Below, one piece after another: positions 49,534 through 61,346 of a DNA stretch of 64,000 bases; position 1 is the first letter of the stretch, and each line of letters opens with the position of its first letter. Location: contig CALNVZ010003426.1 in assembly GCA_940671915.1 (NCBI GenBank), positions 49,525,584 to 49,589,583 of the forward strand, in the 5' to 3' direction. The notes under the pieces are model-generated. The model saw only the letters and a program-made list of their open reading frames with translations, made no database searches and was not told the DNA's origin. The DNA is from Paracentrotus lividus. Its lineage: Eukaryota > Echinodermata > Echinoidea > Camarodonta > Echinidae. The translations under genes and the position numbers were made by a program.

Positions 49534-51186
49534 CAAAACACATAACTAAACCTAAAATAAGAATGAAAAATACAAGCACATGTAAACATAGATAGATAGG
49601 AAGCATAATAGCATGGTTTAAAACCCATTCTTTAACAAATAGCAACCTTACACCAATGAAGATTAGTAGCAAAATTGTATCAAACTTGAGAGCAAGCTTT
49701 AAAAAATGGGTCAATGTCTATTGACAAAAAAGCCAGTAATTAGTAAATGCTTTATTTTAGTATGCTGAAGTTTTTGAATTTTTCCTTAGTCAAGTTATTT
49801 GTAATCTTTTAGACCCAAATCGTGGTTTCATATACCTGATAAAGAAGAGAAACTGCCATATTAAAAAGAAAAGAGCAACATGTAGTCCAAATTATATGGA
49901 GCATTCCAACTCAAGCTAGCTTGCCCTCCTAAAACACTTCATTTGTTTTATAATTTTTTATTTCTTGTATTTCTTTGATAAATGCAAACTTACAAATGCT
50001 TAGGCATTCATATACAAACCATGAACCTCTCTTACCAATAAATGACATCTAAGTGATGTACTATTTTATTCTCTGAAATATTTTGAAAACAAAACTTTCT
50101 TAAAGCTTAAAGTTTGCTTATCAATGGAAGACACATTACAGTACATAAAAAAGGCTTTTGTGGGACTACAGAGATTACTGATCACAAAACATTAAATTCA
50201 CATCTAAACATCGCCTTGGCTTTTTCAATTCTAATGCATTCATGTCTGTTTGTCAAGGCTGTAAACATTTTTACTGACTGCTGATCTAAGCAATGATTAT
50301 TTCCAAAAATGGTAGTTAATCTTTCTTTGCCAAATTTTATTGGTGAGCAGAAATCGACAATCAAAGAACTTTTATTGACCTGGACACAGGATCTATTGTT
50401 ATTCAAATATCTGATTCACTGATTTATAATAACATACCTTGATTTCAGATTGTTTCAAAACTCAATTAATTTCATTTCTTACAAGAAGCATTTCTGTCTT
50501 AACGACCCATTTGATAAATATGGACGACACATCTACACTCCCCTCATGTAAGAATACTAGTACTATGTTCTGCTCAGAGCCTGGGGGGCGTTTCAACGAA
50601 ACCATGACAAGTTAGTCATATCTTTATCGCGCAACCACGGAGTCAGCTCTAATCTTATTAAGTCCGGTTACACGAAGCTCTTCGAAGCTAGACAATTTGT
50701 AATATCGAATAAATCGAAGTATGATGTCATCGAGTAATAGCCTTAATCAGGTTTCGGTGATATTTAGAAATTGTGGTTTAGCAAATTTTCAATATTATCG
50801 AATTAAAGTGATAAAATCGGTCATAACAGTATGAAAACTCATAAATTATGTATAATTTATATGTGTTACCTACGCGCAATGTCCCTATCGTCATAATTAG
50901 AAGGTGTCAATCATGAAATTAATAAGACCACGTCGAGACATGATGATGGGTACCCCGGATGCGCTTATATTGATAGTTTCGTAAATCAGACTATAAAAAA
51001 GTATGCTAGCTGAAAATGGAGCTAGATTGAGATTTTTCCTAAATTTTCTGTTTGCTGACAAATAGAAATCAATATGCATTGTTATTAAAAAATAAATCTG
51101 TTCAAAAATTACTTATTTTGGGACTAATAGATCAATTTCAACTACCACGTAAGTCTCTGCGGGTCTCTTTATATATACTTTTATGG
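49534..51186 (+). repeat. Noisy duplicate of the following contig start (51187-52879)
   Basis: Both segments begin AAAACACATAACTAAACC and run in parallel to CTTTATGGTAC, differing by frequent one-base indels. The duplication is a perfect head-to-tail junction at 51186/51187. It fits the end of the gap-filling read overlapping the next contig without being merged. It includes a truncated copy of the left end of the 52265 transposon at 50580. No gene is visible. Confidence 0.85.
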
Positions 51187-52264
51187 TACAAAACACATAA
51201 CTAAACCTAAAATAAGAATGAAAAATACAAGCACATGTAAACATAGATAAGATAGGAAGCATATAGCATGGTTTAAAACCCATTCTTTAAACAAATAGCA
51301 ACCTTACACCAATGAAGATTAGTAGCAAAAATTGTATCAAACTTGAGAGCAGCTTTAAGAAAATGGGGTTCAATGTCTATTGACAAAAAAGCCAGTAATT
51401 AGTAAAATGCTTTATTTTAGTATGCTGAAGTTTTTGAATTTTTCCTTAGTCAAGTTATTTGTAATCTTTTAGACCCAAATCGTGGTTTCATATACCTGAT
51501 AAAGAGAGAAACTGCCATTATTAAAAAGAAAAAGAGCAACATGTAGTCCAAATTATAATGGAGCATTCCAAACTCAAGCTAGCTTGCCCTCCTAAAACAC
51601 TTCATTTTGTTTAATAATTTTTATTTCTTGTATTTCTCTTGATAAATGCAAACTTACAAATGCTTAGGCATTCATATTACAAACCATGAACCTCCTCTAC
51701 CATAAATGAACATCTAAGTGATGTACTATTTTATCTCTGAAATATTTTTGAAAACAAAAACTTTCTTAAAGCTTAAAGTTTGCTTATCAATGGAAGACAC
51801 ATACAGTACATAAAAAAGGCTTATTTGGGACTACAGAGATTACTGATCACAAAACATTAAATTCACATCTAAACATCGCCTTGGCTTTTCAATTCTAATG
51901 CATTCATCTGTTCTGTAGCAAGGCTGTAAACATTTTACTGACTGCATGATCTAAGCAATGAAATTTATTTCCAAAAATGGTAGTTAATCTTTCTTTGCCA
52001 AATTTTATTGGTGAGCAGAAATCGACAATCACAGAACTTTTATTGACCTGGACACAGGGATCTATTGTACTAACCAAAATTACAAATATCTGATTCACTG
52101 ATTTATAAAATAACATACCTTGATTTCAGATTGTTTCAAATACTACAATTAATTTCATTTCTTACAAGAAAGCATTTCTGTCTTAACGACCCATTTGTAT
52201 AAATATGGACGACACATCTACACCTCCCTCATGTAAGAATACTAGTACTATGTTCTGCTCAGAG
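51187..52264. other. Duplication copy 2, last part, and intergenic sequence; no gene
   Basis: 51187-51790 aligns with 7810-8405 of copy 1 at visibly lower identity than the rest of the unit. 51790-52264 shows nothing recognisable. Confidence 0.55.
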
Positions 52265-55200
52265 CCTGGGGGGCGTTTCACGAAACCATGGACAAGTTAG
52301 TCATATCTTTATCCGCCAACCACGGAGTCAGCTCTAATCTTATTAAGTCGGTTACACGAAGCTCTTCGAAGCTAGACAATTTGTAATATCGATATTATCG
52401 AAGATGATGTCATCGAGTAATAGCCTTAATCACGGTTTCGGTGATATTTAGAAATTGTGGTTTAGCAAAATTTTCAATATTATCGAATTAAAGTGATAAA
52501 ATCGGTCAATAACAGTATGAAAACTCATAAAATTATGTATAATTTATATAATGTGTATTAACACGCACAATGTCCCTTACTGCATATATTTAGAAGGTGT
52601 CAATCATGAAATTAATAAGACCACGTCAGAACATGAGATGGGTACCCCCGGATGCGCTAATTTGATAGTTTCGTAAATCAGACTATAAAAAAGTATGCTA
52701 GCTGAAAATGGAGCTAGATTGAGATTTTTCCTAAATTTTCTGTTTGCTGACAAATAGAAATCAATAATGCATTGTAATTTAAAAAATAAATCTATTCAAA
52801 ATTACTTATTTTGGGACTAATAGATCAATTTCAACTACCAACGTAGTCTCTGCGGGTCTCTTTATATAGCTTTATGGTACGCTAAATAATGCTTTTGCAA
52901 TTTACTCAATATTATTTCTTGATTGGATATATGTGATACGTCACGTCGAAATGAGAGACTAGTCGCGATTTTTGAAATCCATTTTATTTGATATTATTGA
53001 TCCCTGATTCATTGCCTTGAATTTGATATATAACCCGACTGTAAAGAGTAAATAGAAGTGGAGATATTAGCCTCTGAACGCGAGGAGAATTGTGCTCTTG
53101 GAAATCAAAATCAAGAGAAAAACGTCTGCGAAGTTTGACTTCCGTTTGACTCCGCGCCAGAAAAACAAGAACATAGTCACCGCTGTACTCACCGAAATGC
53201 CTTAGCAACCACCTGTTACAAAAGTGAAAGGACTGACCAATTAGGAGGCTGCATTCAGGTATCCCGAGAACAATAGTTTACCCGTCGGTCACGCATGATC
53301 GAGCCAAGCACGAGAAGCCGAAACAACGGCGATGTTGTCTAAATAATGCAGTTGTCATTTGTAATACCCACTTCTTGACCCCCGGGAATCTGAAGAACTC
53401 GCAGCCAATAATGTTTCGAAATAAATCCTTCATGAAATAAAGTCGGAGCAGGTACAATAACGTAATTAATTATTTAGTTATGGAATAGAAACATCCCGTT
53501 TTAAGTAGCGAAGATTATTATTTATCGGAAGAACTTAAAGACGATAATGTTTCGAAATAAATCCTTCATGAAATAAAGTTGGAGCGGGTACATTTGCGTA
53601 ATTAATTATTTAGTTATGGAATGAAATCGTCCCGTTTTAAGTAGCGAAAATATATTATTTATCGGAATAACTTAATAAAGTCGATAATATTTCGAAATAA
53701 ATCTTTCATGAAATAAAGTCGGAGCGGGTACAATTAGTCCGTAATTAATTATTTAGTTATGGAATCATAACGTCCCGTTTTAAGTTGCGAAAATTATTAT
53801 TTATTGGAAGAACTTAAAGTCGAAAATGTTTCAAAAAAAGGTCCTTCATGAAATAAAGTCGGAGTGGGTACAATTACTTAATTAATTATTTAGTTATGGA
53901 ATGAAAACGTCCCGTTTTAAGTAGCGAAAATTATTTTTTATCGGAAGAACTTTAAGTTGAAAATGTTACATGTTACATCTAACTCGGTCATTTTCGTGAT
54001 TTGTAGTAAATGTAAACATAAAAGGGCAGACATTTTTTCCATCTAACACTGTAAGGCATAGTCAACAAAACCAAACACATGTATAAGACGCGTTATTTTG
54101 TAAAGAAAAAAAAAACATTTTGCAAAAGTTCCACTTTCTTCCTTTCCAGTAGACTCACAATTCAAAGTGCGTAATGCATGTGCAGCACCCACGATTCGAT
54201 CGATGAGCCTACTGAATAGCACTTGAAAAGAAGATCCCGAAAAGTGAGATTACCAGCCGAAGTATAAAACTAGATTAATTTTCGATTTGCACTTCCCCTC
54301 CCCCCCCCCCTCACTTAGCTTATTGGTTTCCACATAATGCAATATCAACCAATTTTAAAACCATACTTTGTTTTCAATTTTAAATTAGCATCTTTTACGC
54401 GTCTTAAGTCATTGTTTACTTTAACCTAAATACTTGTATCAGAAGTATTATCACGTCACCTCTTTTTTATGCTCTATGTTTCTCTGATGGAACCAAATTT
54501 GTTTATAGGGAGGTTTTAATTTCCCGTTCAGGGCAACAGATATCGCGGGCCCTAAAATAAAATGCGGAAATTAACATTCATTTGGATCCAGGTAGCTAAG
54601 TCAAGCAATAAAAACATAAGCGTACCATCTCTAGTTCTCCCATTTTGACACAGCTTTTCCCCACCCCCCCCCCCACCCGATTGTTAGATTTGACATTCGT
54701 TTGCGTGATCCGCTATCCCCGATGAAACAGCTTTTCTCACAGCAGGAGTAGTGCATGCACGCAAAATTTCTGAGTTTAGTTCGCTATTCACTCACAAAAA
54801 CAAAACAAAAAGCCAGTGAAAGGCACAAATCACATGACTGTGAACGTCCAATAAACAAAGCCATGCGTTGCTAAGGGCGGAGCTAAACGGAGAGGGGAAA
54901 TGAGCGTGGACGTGCGCGTGTGTGTCCGGAAAAAAAAAAATTATGACCGAAAAAAAACACCCGCCGAAAAACTGCTTTTTTACCACTTTCCCGTTATCAT
55001 TTTCACTCATTTTTTTTAACAGTGCAAAGATGAAGTATGGAAGAACCAGAAAATCAAAAAACATTTTTTCCTCAAAATTTTGAGTTTTTTATTAGTTTGT
55101 CGATTTACTCGGATCTTTGATCTGCGACTTCTCTCTCATTTCGACAAGACGAATCACATATTACTAGAAATTATTTCTTTATTGGATATAAAAAGCACTC

Positions 55201-55528
55201 ACTTGTTAACAACCATTTATTTTCTGCATATTGGACCAAAATCCTGAGGTTGTCACATTTTGTATGAACAAAAATGAGAAAATCAAGATTGTCGCGGCAA
55301 ATACAATTCGCCCAAACCGATCGCTTGCCATAAATTGCGTTTGATTGACGTATCAGCGCTCTCCAAAAGATATGACAGGTTCGGAGCTGTCATAAGTATT
55401 TAGTCAGCTTGTTGTCCTCGATCTTGTCAGAGAGGGCTTCGTGGAACCCGCTTGTGGACAAGTTGTTCACTATCTCCGATTTAGTCAAGAAGTTAGACTT
55501 ATGACGGTTTCGTGAAACGCCCCCCAGG
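52265..55528. mobile_element. 3.26-kb non-autonomous DNA transposon with CCTGGGGGGCGTTTCACGAA inverted ends
   Basis: The left end CCTGGGGGGCGTTTCACGAA and right end TTCGTGAAACGCCCCCCAGG are perfect complements. Weaker inverted matches extend inward (GGACAAGTT at both ends). A second pair lies further in, GATACGTCACGTCGAAATGA near 52935 versus the complement of TCATTTCGACAAGACGAATC near 55137. The centre holds a 4-unit satellite and no transposase frame. The flanking duplication is unclear. The family is not assigned; similar GGGGGGCGTTTC ends are widespread in marine invertebrate MITEs as far as I recall. Confidence 0.75.
53409..53961. repeat. Tandem satellite, four ~138-bp units
   Basis: Units start at 53409, 53546, 53686 and 53825 (spacing 137, 140, 139, then 137 bp to the remnant at 53962). 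Each contains AATGTTTCGAAATAAATC, TTCATGAAATAAAGTCGGAG, TAATTAATTATTTAGTTATG and CCCGTTTTAAGTAGCGAA. The array lies inside the long-TIR element. Confidence 0.93.
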
Positions 55529-56501
55529 AGGGTATTTACTCACAATACTAAAATCGTTTTGTGACTGTGTATCTGCAGACCATTAACATTTGCACAGCTC
55601 ATTAACAATCTCAAAAATATCATTTATTGTCGTTTTTTTGAAAATGTTTTCCAACTCTATTATTTATTTCATTCTAGTCTGATTCATTTATAGCTTTTCC
55701 AAAAACCCAAGACCAATTATCTTATTTGAGATTAGCATTAATCATGTAAAGCCCTAAAGTTCAATTTCAGCTTATTTGTTTAGAAAAATACATAAAATCT
55801 TTATTCAGTAACATCTGCAGCCCTATTTTCCAAATGGTAGAGTCTAACCCATTTACCTACATGTAGGTGCATGTGAAAAGGAAGGTTCAATTTTGTAAGA
55901 AGGGAAGACAACTTGAAAATATCTTTGTATGTGTGCATTGCAGTTGAAATTCCAACTAATCACTGCTATTGTACATATGAACACAAAAATTAAATGAAGA
56001 TAAACAATTCCCCCCCCCCCCCTAATCAACTGTATTAAACCAACAACTGACAGAAAAGCAGAAAATACCTTGTTCCATTGTAAAAAAACCTCTTCAGCAT
56101 GTATTTTACCCTAACACAATAATATTAATAATTGTCTTTAACATGAATATAGCATGATGTCAAGTAATACTTGCTAAAAGCGCTTTACAATGTATTATTA
56201 CCCCGACCATTGGATTCAATTTCATGGCCATGCTGGCAGTCATTTTACAGGCGCATATATGAAATTATCCTCCCGGGTACCCATTTAAACACCTGGGTGT
56301 GGTGAAGAATGTTAATAAAATTTCTTGCCCCACAACATATACATGTACCTTTGCATCTCCAGTCAAGTGATACGACCATTAGGCTACAGCACATTTACAT
56401 GTACATCATCATTAATACAGGCACTAGCATCAACTTGGTCATTTTCAGAAGTACAAAATAAGGTCACGGAGCAACACTTTTTATACCTCGCCAATGTTGA
56501 T
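55529..56501 (-). other. Probable SHANK 3' UTR and downstream flank
   Basis: This is AT-rich sequence downstream of the SHANK stop on the minus strand. AATAAA (TTTATT on +) occurs at 55800-55805, about 700 bp after the stop, and again near 55667; either could be the poly(A) signal. It also has a C-run at about 56012-56023. Confidence 0.45.
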
Positions 56502-56710
56502 CTAATTTTGCAATTTCTGGAGAGCTTTGATTATGGTCAACCTGTGACCTAGTCGCTTGACCCCAAGTTCAGAGAGGTCATCCTTGCCGAGTGAGGTCAA
56601 ATGTTCGCCACTGATTGCATTGTCTGTGAAGTTTTCTTTGTATTCGCCAAGTTGCAGTCGGTCCAACCAGTCGGCTACATCTTCAACGGACCAATCTGAT
56701 ACACTCTTAC
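56502..56710 (-). CDS. SHANK: SHANK terminal exon: SAM domain
   Basis: The exon enters after TTTCAG (acceptor at 56711-56712) in phase 1 and ends at the TAG on 56502-56504. Its 68 residues (KSVSDWSVEDVADWL...LGEYKENF...LGVKRLGHRLTI...ALQKLQN) match the SHANK SAM domain. They share DVADWL, LNLGE/LQLGE spacing, the central Asn, DDL..LGV and GHR with vertebrate SHANKs. SHANK SAM domains form helical polymers that build the postsynaptic scaffold. As in other SHANKs, SAM is the extreme C-terminus. Splicing to the upstream exon gives NNNPSQ-GKSVSDW. Confidence 0.93.
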
Positions 56711-57260
56711 CTGAAAGGTGGATATCAAAGGAAAGGAGGAATTATTCATGAAACCTTAAGATATTTTTTTTTCAAAGAAGATACATAGTGGTGACCATAC
56801 AGGGAGCGGTCATTCAGCTAAATCAAACAAAAAATCCAACAAAAATATTTTATCTCCTGAAGCACTCTTTTATAGTACTGGAGACACCTAATTTTCTCAC
56901 AGAAAGTTGATTGAAACTATACCAATATGAAGTGTCAGGTTTCTATTAAATATTGAATATTCAAGAGTGAGATTTATAATTGATTTCTCATAATATTCAT
57001 ACCCGGTCTACCGTATTTCAGCTAAACGCACTCAAATAAAAGCAAATATTTATTTTCAAACAGAGACCATAACTGCATAATACATTCTACAATATCCCAG
57101 CTGATTAAAACTTCTAAGCATCTCAGACATATCGACAATCAAGTTTTAATTTTAAGCTTGGGACCCTTAAAACTATATAAACTAAGGACTTGTGCATACA
57201 GATCCTGAAGATGTCAATCAGAACCCTCTTCAAAAATATTAATATCAGCTATAAACATAC

Positions 57261-59342
57261 CTTGAGATGGATTGTTGTTGTCGTTGCCATTGGTAACCCC
57301 ATTGGTGAGGTCGTTGTCATTTACCAGATTCTTTCTTGATGGCTTCGAGGCAACAGGTGGCGCAGGCTTGATCCAGTTATCATTAGTCTCTCCCACCGAC
57401 ATCGTAGTCAGGGTGGACGATGAAGAACCTGATGATGAAACATCCGACCTCAGCGTATTACTATTGCTCTGTGACTCTTCGCCGATTGGCTCAAAACCAT
57501 CATTGCTGCTCGGATCTGTTGACATCGTGCTGTAGCTGGACATCGTTGATATTGAGGATACCGAAGATACCATGCTGGCTGTGTCGAAGGGTTGTTCTCG
57601 ACGGAACTTTGCCTGATCACCGTCTTCGATAAAACTTGGCGGGGGAGGAAGAATATCAATGTCTGTTTGGTGAGGATGCTTGTGGTACTTATCAAGGAGG
57701 CTGTCATATTTTGGTATGGAGTTTTCAGGTGACATGTCCTCTGCATTGGTTGGAATAGAATTATCAGTCTCAAGGAATGCAGGTGGAGGTGGAATAGGAG
57801 CGTTGATTAAGGTTTCATCCTCCTTAACAGGAGAAAGGACTTTAGATTCACGCGGTGAGAGCTTTTTTGATTTCTCAAAGCTCTGCTTCAAGTTTTTGAC
57901 CGAGATAGGGGCAACCTCCCCATCGGAACTATCTGTTGAGTCGTCGTTCTTATTCCGTGGTGACACACGGATGACATTCTTGTGCCTATTAAGACTCTTG
58001 TCTTCTTTTATCGGTGGTCTGCTGGCAATCTTATCCTGCATGACACTAGCCGCTTCGGCGATCTGATTGCCAGAAGGTCGGGAATTGTTCACAGGAGTGG
58101 TCTTCTGGGCATGAGATGACTTCACGGGAGGTATTCGAGTCATCGGTGAGCTGGGTATGGAGTCACCTGAAGAATCTTCCTCGGAGCTCGGGCTCTGAGA
58201 TTCTACAATGCTACGTCGCTTAGCGATTGCATCCAGAAATGCTGCTTGCCCGGTCTTAGGCCGTGCCGCTCTGTCTTGTTGTTTATACTTGCGGATCCTA
58301 TCCTCTATATCGCCCGATTTACTTTCGGTTGCTGAATCAAGTCTTTGCTTTCGTTTTGCTATGGCTGCTTGAAGCGCAACTTGCGTTGATGAAGGACTCT
58401 CAACATTCTGATTTTGATTACGGTTCAAGTTCTGTCCTTCTACTGCATTCTGGCTATAATTTTGTTTAGCAGCCATAGCCAATTCAAATGCTGATGTTGA
58501 TGGTGGCTTTGGCTCATCACTGTCTTTCTTCTTTTCCATTTTAGCTGCTGCTAGTGCAATGGCACTGGCAAAAGAACTTGTACTTGATGAATCATCACTT
58601 GAGTCATTCCCACTTGCAGACCGATGAACCTCAATTTCAACTGCAATTGTAGAAGAACTAGGTGAGACACCATTTTCCTTAGGCCTTCTTGGAAGGGTAT
58701 CATCACCGGCACGTCTCATTAATGGGGAATTATTTGCGGAATTTGCGATGGAGAGATTCAAAAGCGATTGAGACCTTGTAGGAGGCATAGGACTGGGCTT
58801 TTTAACAGTTCCTTGCAATGATTTAGGGCTAACGTTTTTCATATCCACCGCCAGAGATGGATCGGAAGCGGTTCGCTCAGTTTTCAAATGAACAGCACTG
58901 TCCGTGACACTCATGGTCGAGGCAGTCATGTACGAATTTGATGACGCCGGTGATGAACGCAGTGACGAAACGGCAGAATCCGACCCACCAGAATCTCTAC
59001 GATTTGCTGAATCGCGATACTCCTCAAGGCTACGTTGCCGCGGGGCTCTCGAGTTTGACATTCTCGCAACCGTGTTGAACTTGGACGATTGTGGAGCAGG
59101 CACTGTAGGTTTTTTAATGAAGGCATCGTCTGGCATGGAATTAAGGTTTGTCTCGCTTGAAGAACTGCCCTGTCGTTGGAAGATTCCTTCAAGATGCTGC
59201 TGACTCAGTTGGTGCCGGATGGGACGCTTTCGAATCGATGCTATCTTAGGTTCGTCTTCTTGTATACTGGAACTACGAGATGATGCAGGCGATACATATT
59301 TAGGAGTTGTGTTTGCGCTGTCTATTGCCTTGTCCAGCTCAT
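57261..59342 (-). CDS. SHANK: SHANK long linker exon (Ser/Pro-rich, Homer-ligand motifs)
   Basis: A 2082-bp exon bounded by acceptor TTATCATGCAG (59343-59344) and donor AAG|GTATGT (57259-57260), phase 1 at both ends. The open frame continues into the intron to 57214, but the donor and in-frame SAM exon show that end is not used. Early on, EPKIASIRKRP...FQRQG parallels the SHANK2 segment EPRVATIKQRP...YERQG. Later SSVSSISTMSSYSTMS parallels STISTVSSISTLSSEG. Two PPxxF Homer-type ligands occur as PPPPAFLE (about 57775-57800) and PPPPSFIED (about 57625-57655). Four AIAKR-like helical repeats lie at 58197-58590. The exon is mostly disordered, as usual for this linker. Confidence 0.92.
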
Positions 59343-59562
59343 CTGCATGATAAAGAAACAAAACAGCTTACAGATACGACTTGTCAAATAAACAACTCCA
59401 GTAGAATAGGTAAAAATGAATGCTGGTTCTTTGAAATATTTTCCACACATAACTGTTCAAACAAAACATGCATGGATATTCATAGCAAACTTAGCACCTA
59501 GCTTTTCAATTTGAATGTTATCAAATGCACCCCTGTATTGCAAATACAAACAAGATGAATCC

Positions 59563-60175
59563 TCGACCGCGCGCGGTCGAAATATATGCCTCCGCCATTG
59601 CCAGATCAGAAATATGTAGCAGTTTCTTCATTTCATTTTCCTCCAAGAAAAGACATCTTTGACCTTGACCTTTGACCTTGTGACCCAAACATTCTTAAAT
59701 CATAGTCCCTCCTAAATTTTTGACCTACATACTCCAGAATCTAATAAGATTGCCTTCATATGGCAATATCTAACTCAATACATTGAATTTGACAATTTGA
59801 CCTCTGTGACTCTTGACCTTTGACCTACAGAATCCAAAATCTACTCAGATTATCTTCGTATGGTGATACATACTATCCCTAAGTTTGAAGTTGATATATC
59901 AAGTGGTTCTTGAAGTATCACGTTAACGAACTCAATACACAAAATTTCACAATTTGACCTCTTTGACCCATGACCTTTGACCTACATACTCCAAAATCTA
60001 ATCAGATCATCTTCTTATGGTGATACATACTATCCTCAAGTTTGAAGTTGATATCTCAAGTGGTTCTTGAGATATCGTGGTAACGAGCAAACGGGATGGA
60101 CGGACGGACGTACGGACGGACGGACAACCCGAAAACATAATGCCTCCGGCACCACCTTCGGTGGGCGGAGGCATA
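59563..60175. mobile_element. Intronic non-autonomous element with TATGCCTCCGCC / GGCGGAGGCATA ends
   Basis: Inverted 12-bp ends lie at 59585-59596 and 60164-60175. An 18-bp perfect palindrome TCGACCGCGCGCGGTCGA (59563-59580) abuts the left end. The interior has a ~180-bp tandem duplication with TTTGACCTTGACC and TTGAAGTTGATAT words. A GGAC(G/T) run (about 60098-60125) and a strong 3' stem-loop (TGCCTCCGGCACC...CGGAGGCA, 60140-60173) follow. It sits in the SHANK intron between the long linker exon and duplicate exon B. Confidence 0.8.
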
Positions 60176-60280
60176 AAAATAAAGATTATAACCAATTGAA
60201 ATAAATTATTGATAAGGTGGAGGAGTTCTTATACACCTGTATATTGTGAATGGAATGAATAGAACATCAAGTCAACTCAC

Positions 60281-60352
60281 CAACAGCATGTTGTTCCTGA
60301 CTTGAGATGGATACAGACCTAGTTGTAGGTGTGCTGACGGGAATGCTGGGAC
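60281..60352 (-). CDS. SHANK: SHANK 72-bp exon, duplicate B
   Basis: Acceptor AATACACAG at 60353-60354, donor GTGAGT at 60275-60280, phase 1 in and out. It encodes about 24 residues, GPSIPVSTPTTRSVSISSQE and QHAV. The exon is the same length and phase as the one at 60747-60818 and clearly similar in sequence, so the pair arose by exon duplication. It is a short Ser/Thr-rich linker piece between PDZ and the long linker. Confidence 0.85.
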
Positions 60353-60746
60353 CTGTGTATTAAGACACCAACATACATATTAACCATCGCAAACATTCTG
60401 AAATAAAATTACACAATAGTTTGGATCATAAACTGTCTAAAATTGGGTGTGTTGGTTTTAATACTAAAGATGAGACATACATGGTACACCTAAGATCAGA
60501 ATAACAATATACTCCTCCAACTAAAAACTGAATATTCAAACAAAATCATGTGAACATAAATTATCGTGTGACAAGGTTTATGGCTCACCATGTGGTTAGT
60601 AAACCTCATCAAAGTATTCAAATCTAATCTTCCTTCATAAAATATCATATTAGTGTAATATGCAGGTTGCAACTGATATAATACATCTTTATCAGGCATG
60701 CTGCCAATTTAAGGATCTTACAGGAAATGATGCTAGAGTGACTTAC

Positions 60747-60818
60747 CGTTGGAATTCTGATCCTGACTAGAGATGGCTATTGACTTGGTAGCTGGTGTGC
60801 TTATAGGAAGATTGGGAC
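60747..60818 (-). CDS. SHANK: SHANK 72-bp exon, duplicate A
   Basis: Acceptor TTTCTCTCTAG at 60819-60820, donor GTAAGT at 60741-60746, phase 1 in and out. It encodes SPNLPISTPATKSIAISSQD and QNSN. Because both ends are phase 1 and the length is a multiple of three, either duplicate can be skipped without changing the frame. Confidence 0.85.
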
Positions 60819-61346
60819 CTAGAGAGAAATTGTCAAACAAAAAATTAAGGATAGAAACTCATCGTAGAGTATATGTTTTCCAAAAGACTACACCCAACAA
60901 CAATAAAAGAGAAGAAACCAAAGAAGAAAGTTGACATTGATTAGAGTCCAGAATTTTAGAACAGATCTAATAAAAAACAGACAAAGATAGAAGTAATAAA
61001 TGAATTCTCTGTAAATATAGCATATGAATATGATGTGGACATCAGAAGCAAAGTCAACAATAAAGAGTTTGTAAAAGAAAACTACAAAACGAAACACCCA
61101 ACCACAAAATGTCTTGTGCAAAAAATAATTTGGTAGTGGCATAATCACCACAAAAAAGCTCAAACTGTTAAAATCTTTTGAATACATAAAACGTATGTGC
61201 GGCCACACTGGACTATAGCAATACAAGTGAATCTTGAATAATCATCACCACCCTGCTCAGGTAATGCTTGTACATAATTGAAAATAAAAAATCCATGTTA
61301 GATGTAAAATTATTTGCATATAAATGCATTAGAAATTAAAGCTTAC

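Noticed and set aside
57214-57258. Extension of the SHANK frame past the donor (residues GMFIADINIFEEGSD)
   Set aside because: A good donor at 57259-57260 and a phase-matched SAM exon at 56502-56710 show this is intron. It could be used only if the intron were retained.
58904-59203. Open frames on the opposite strand and other frames of the SHANK linker exon
   Set aside because: They are shadows of the biased Ser/Pro-rich coding sequence on the minus strand.
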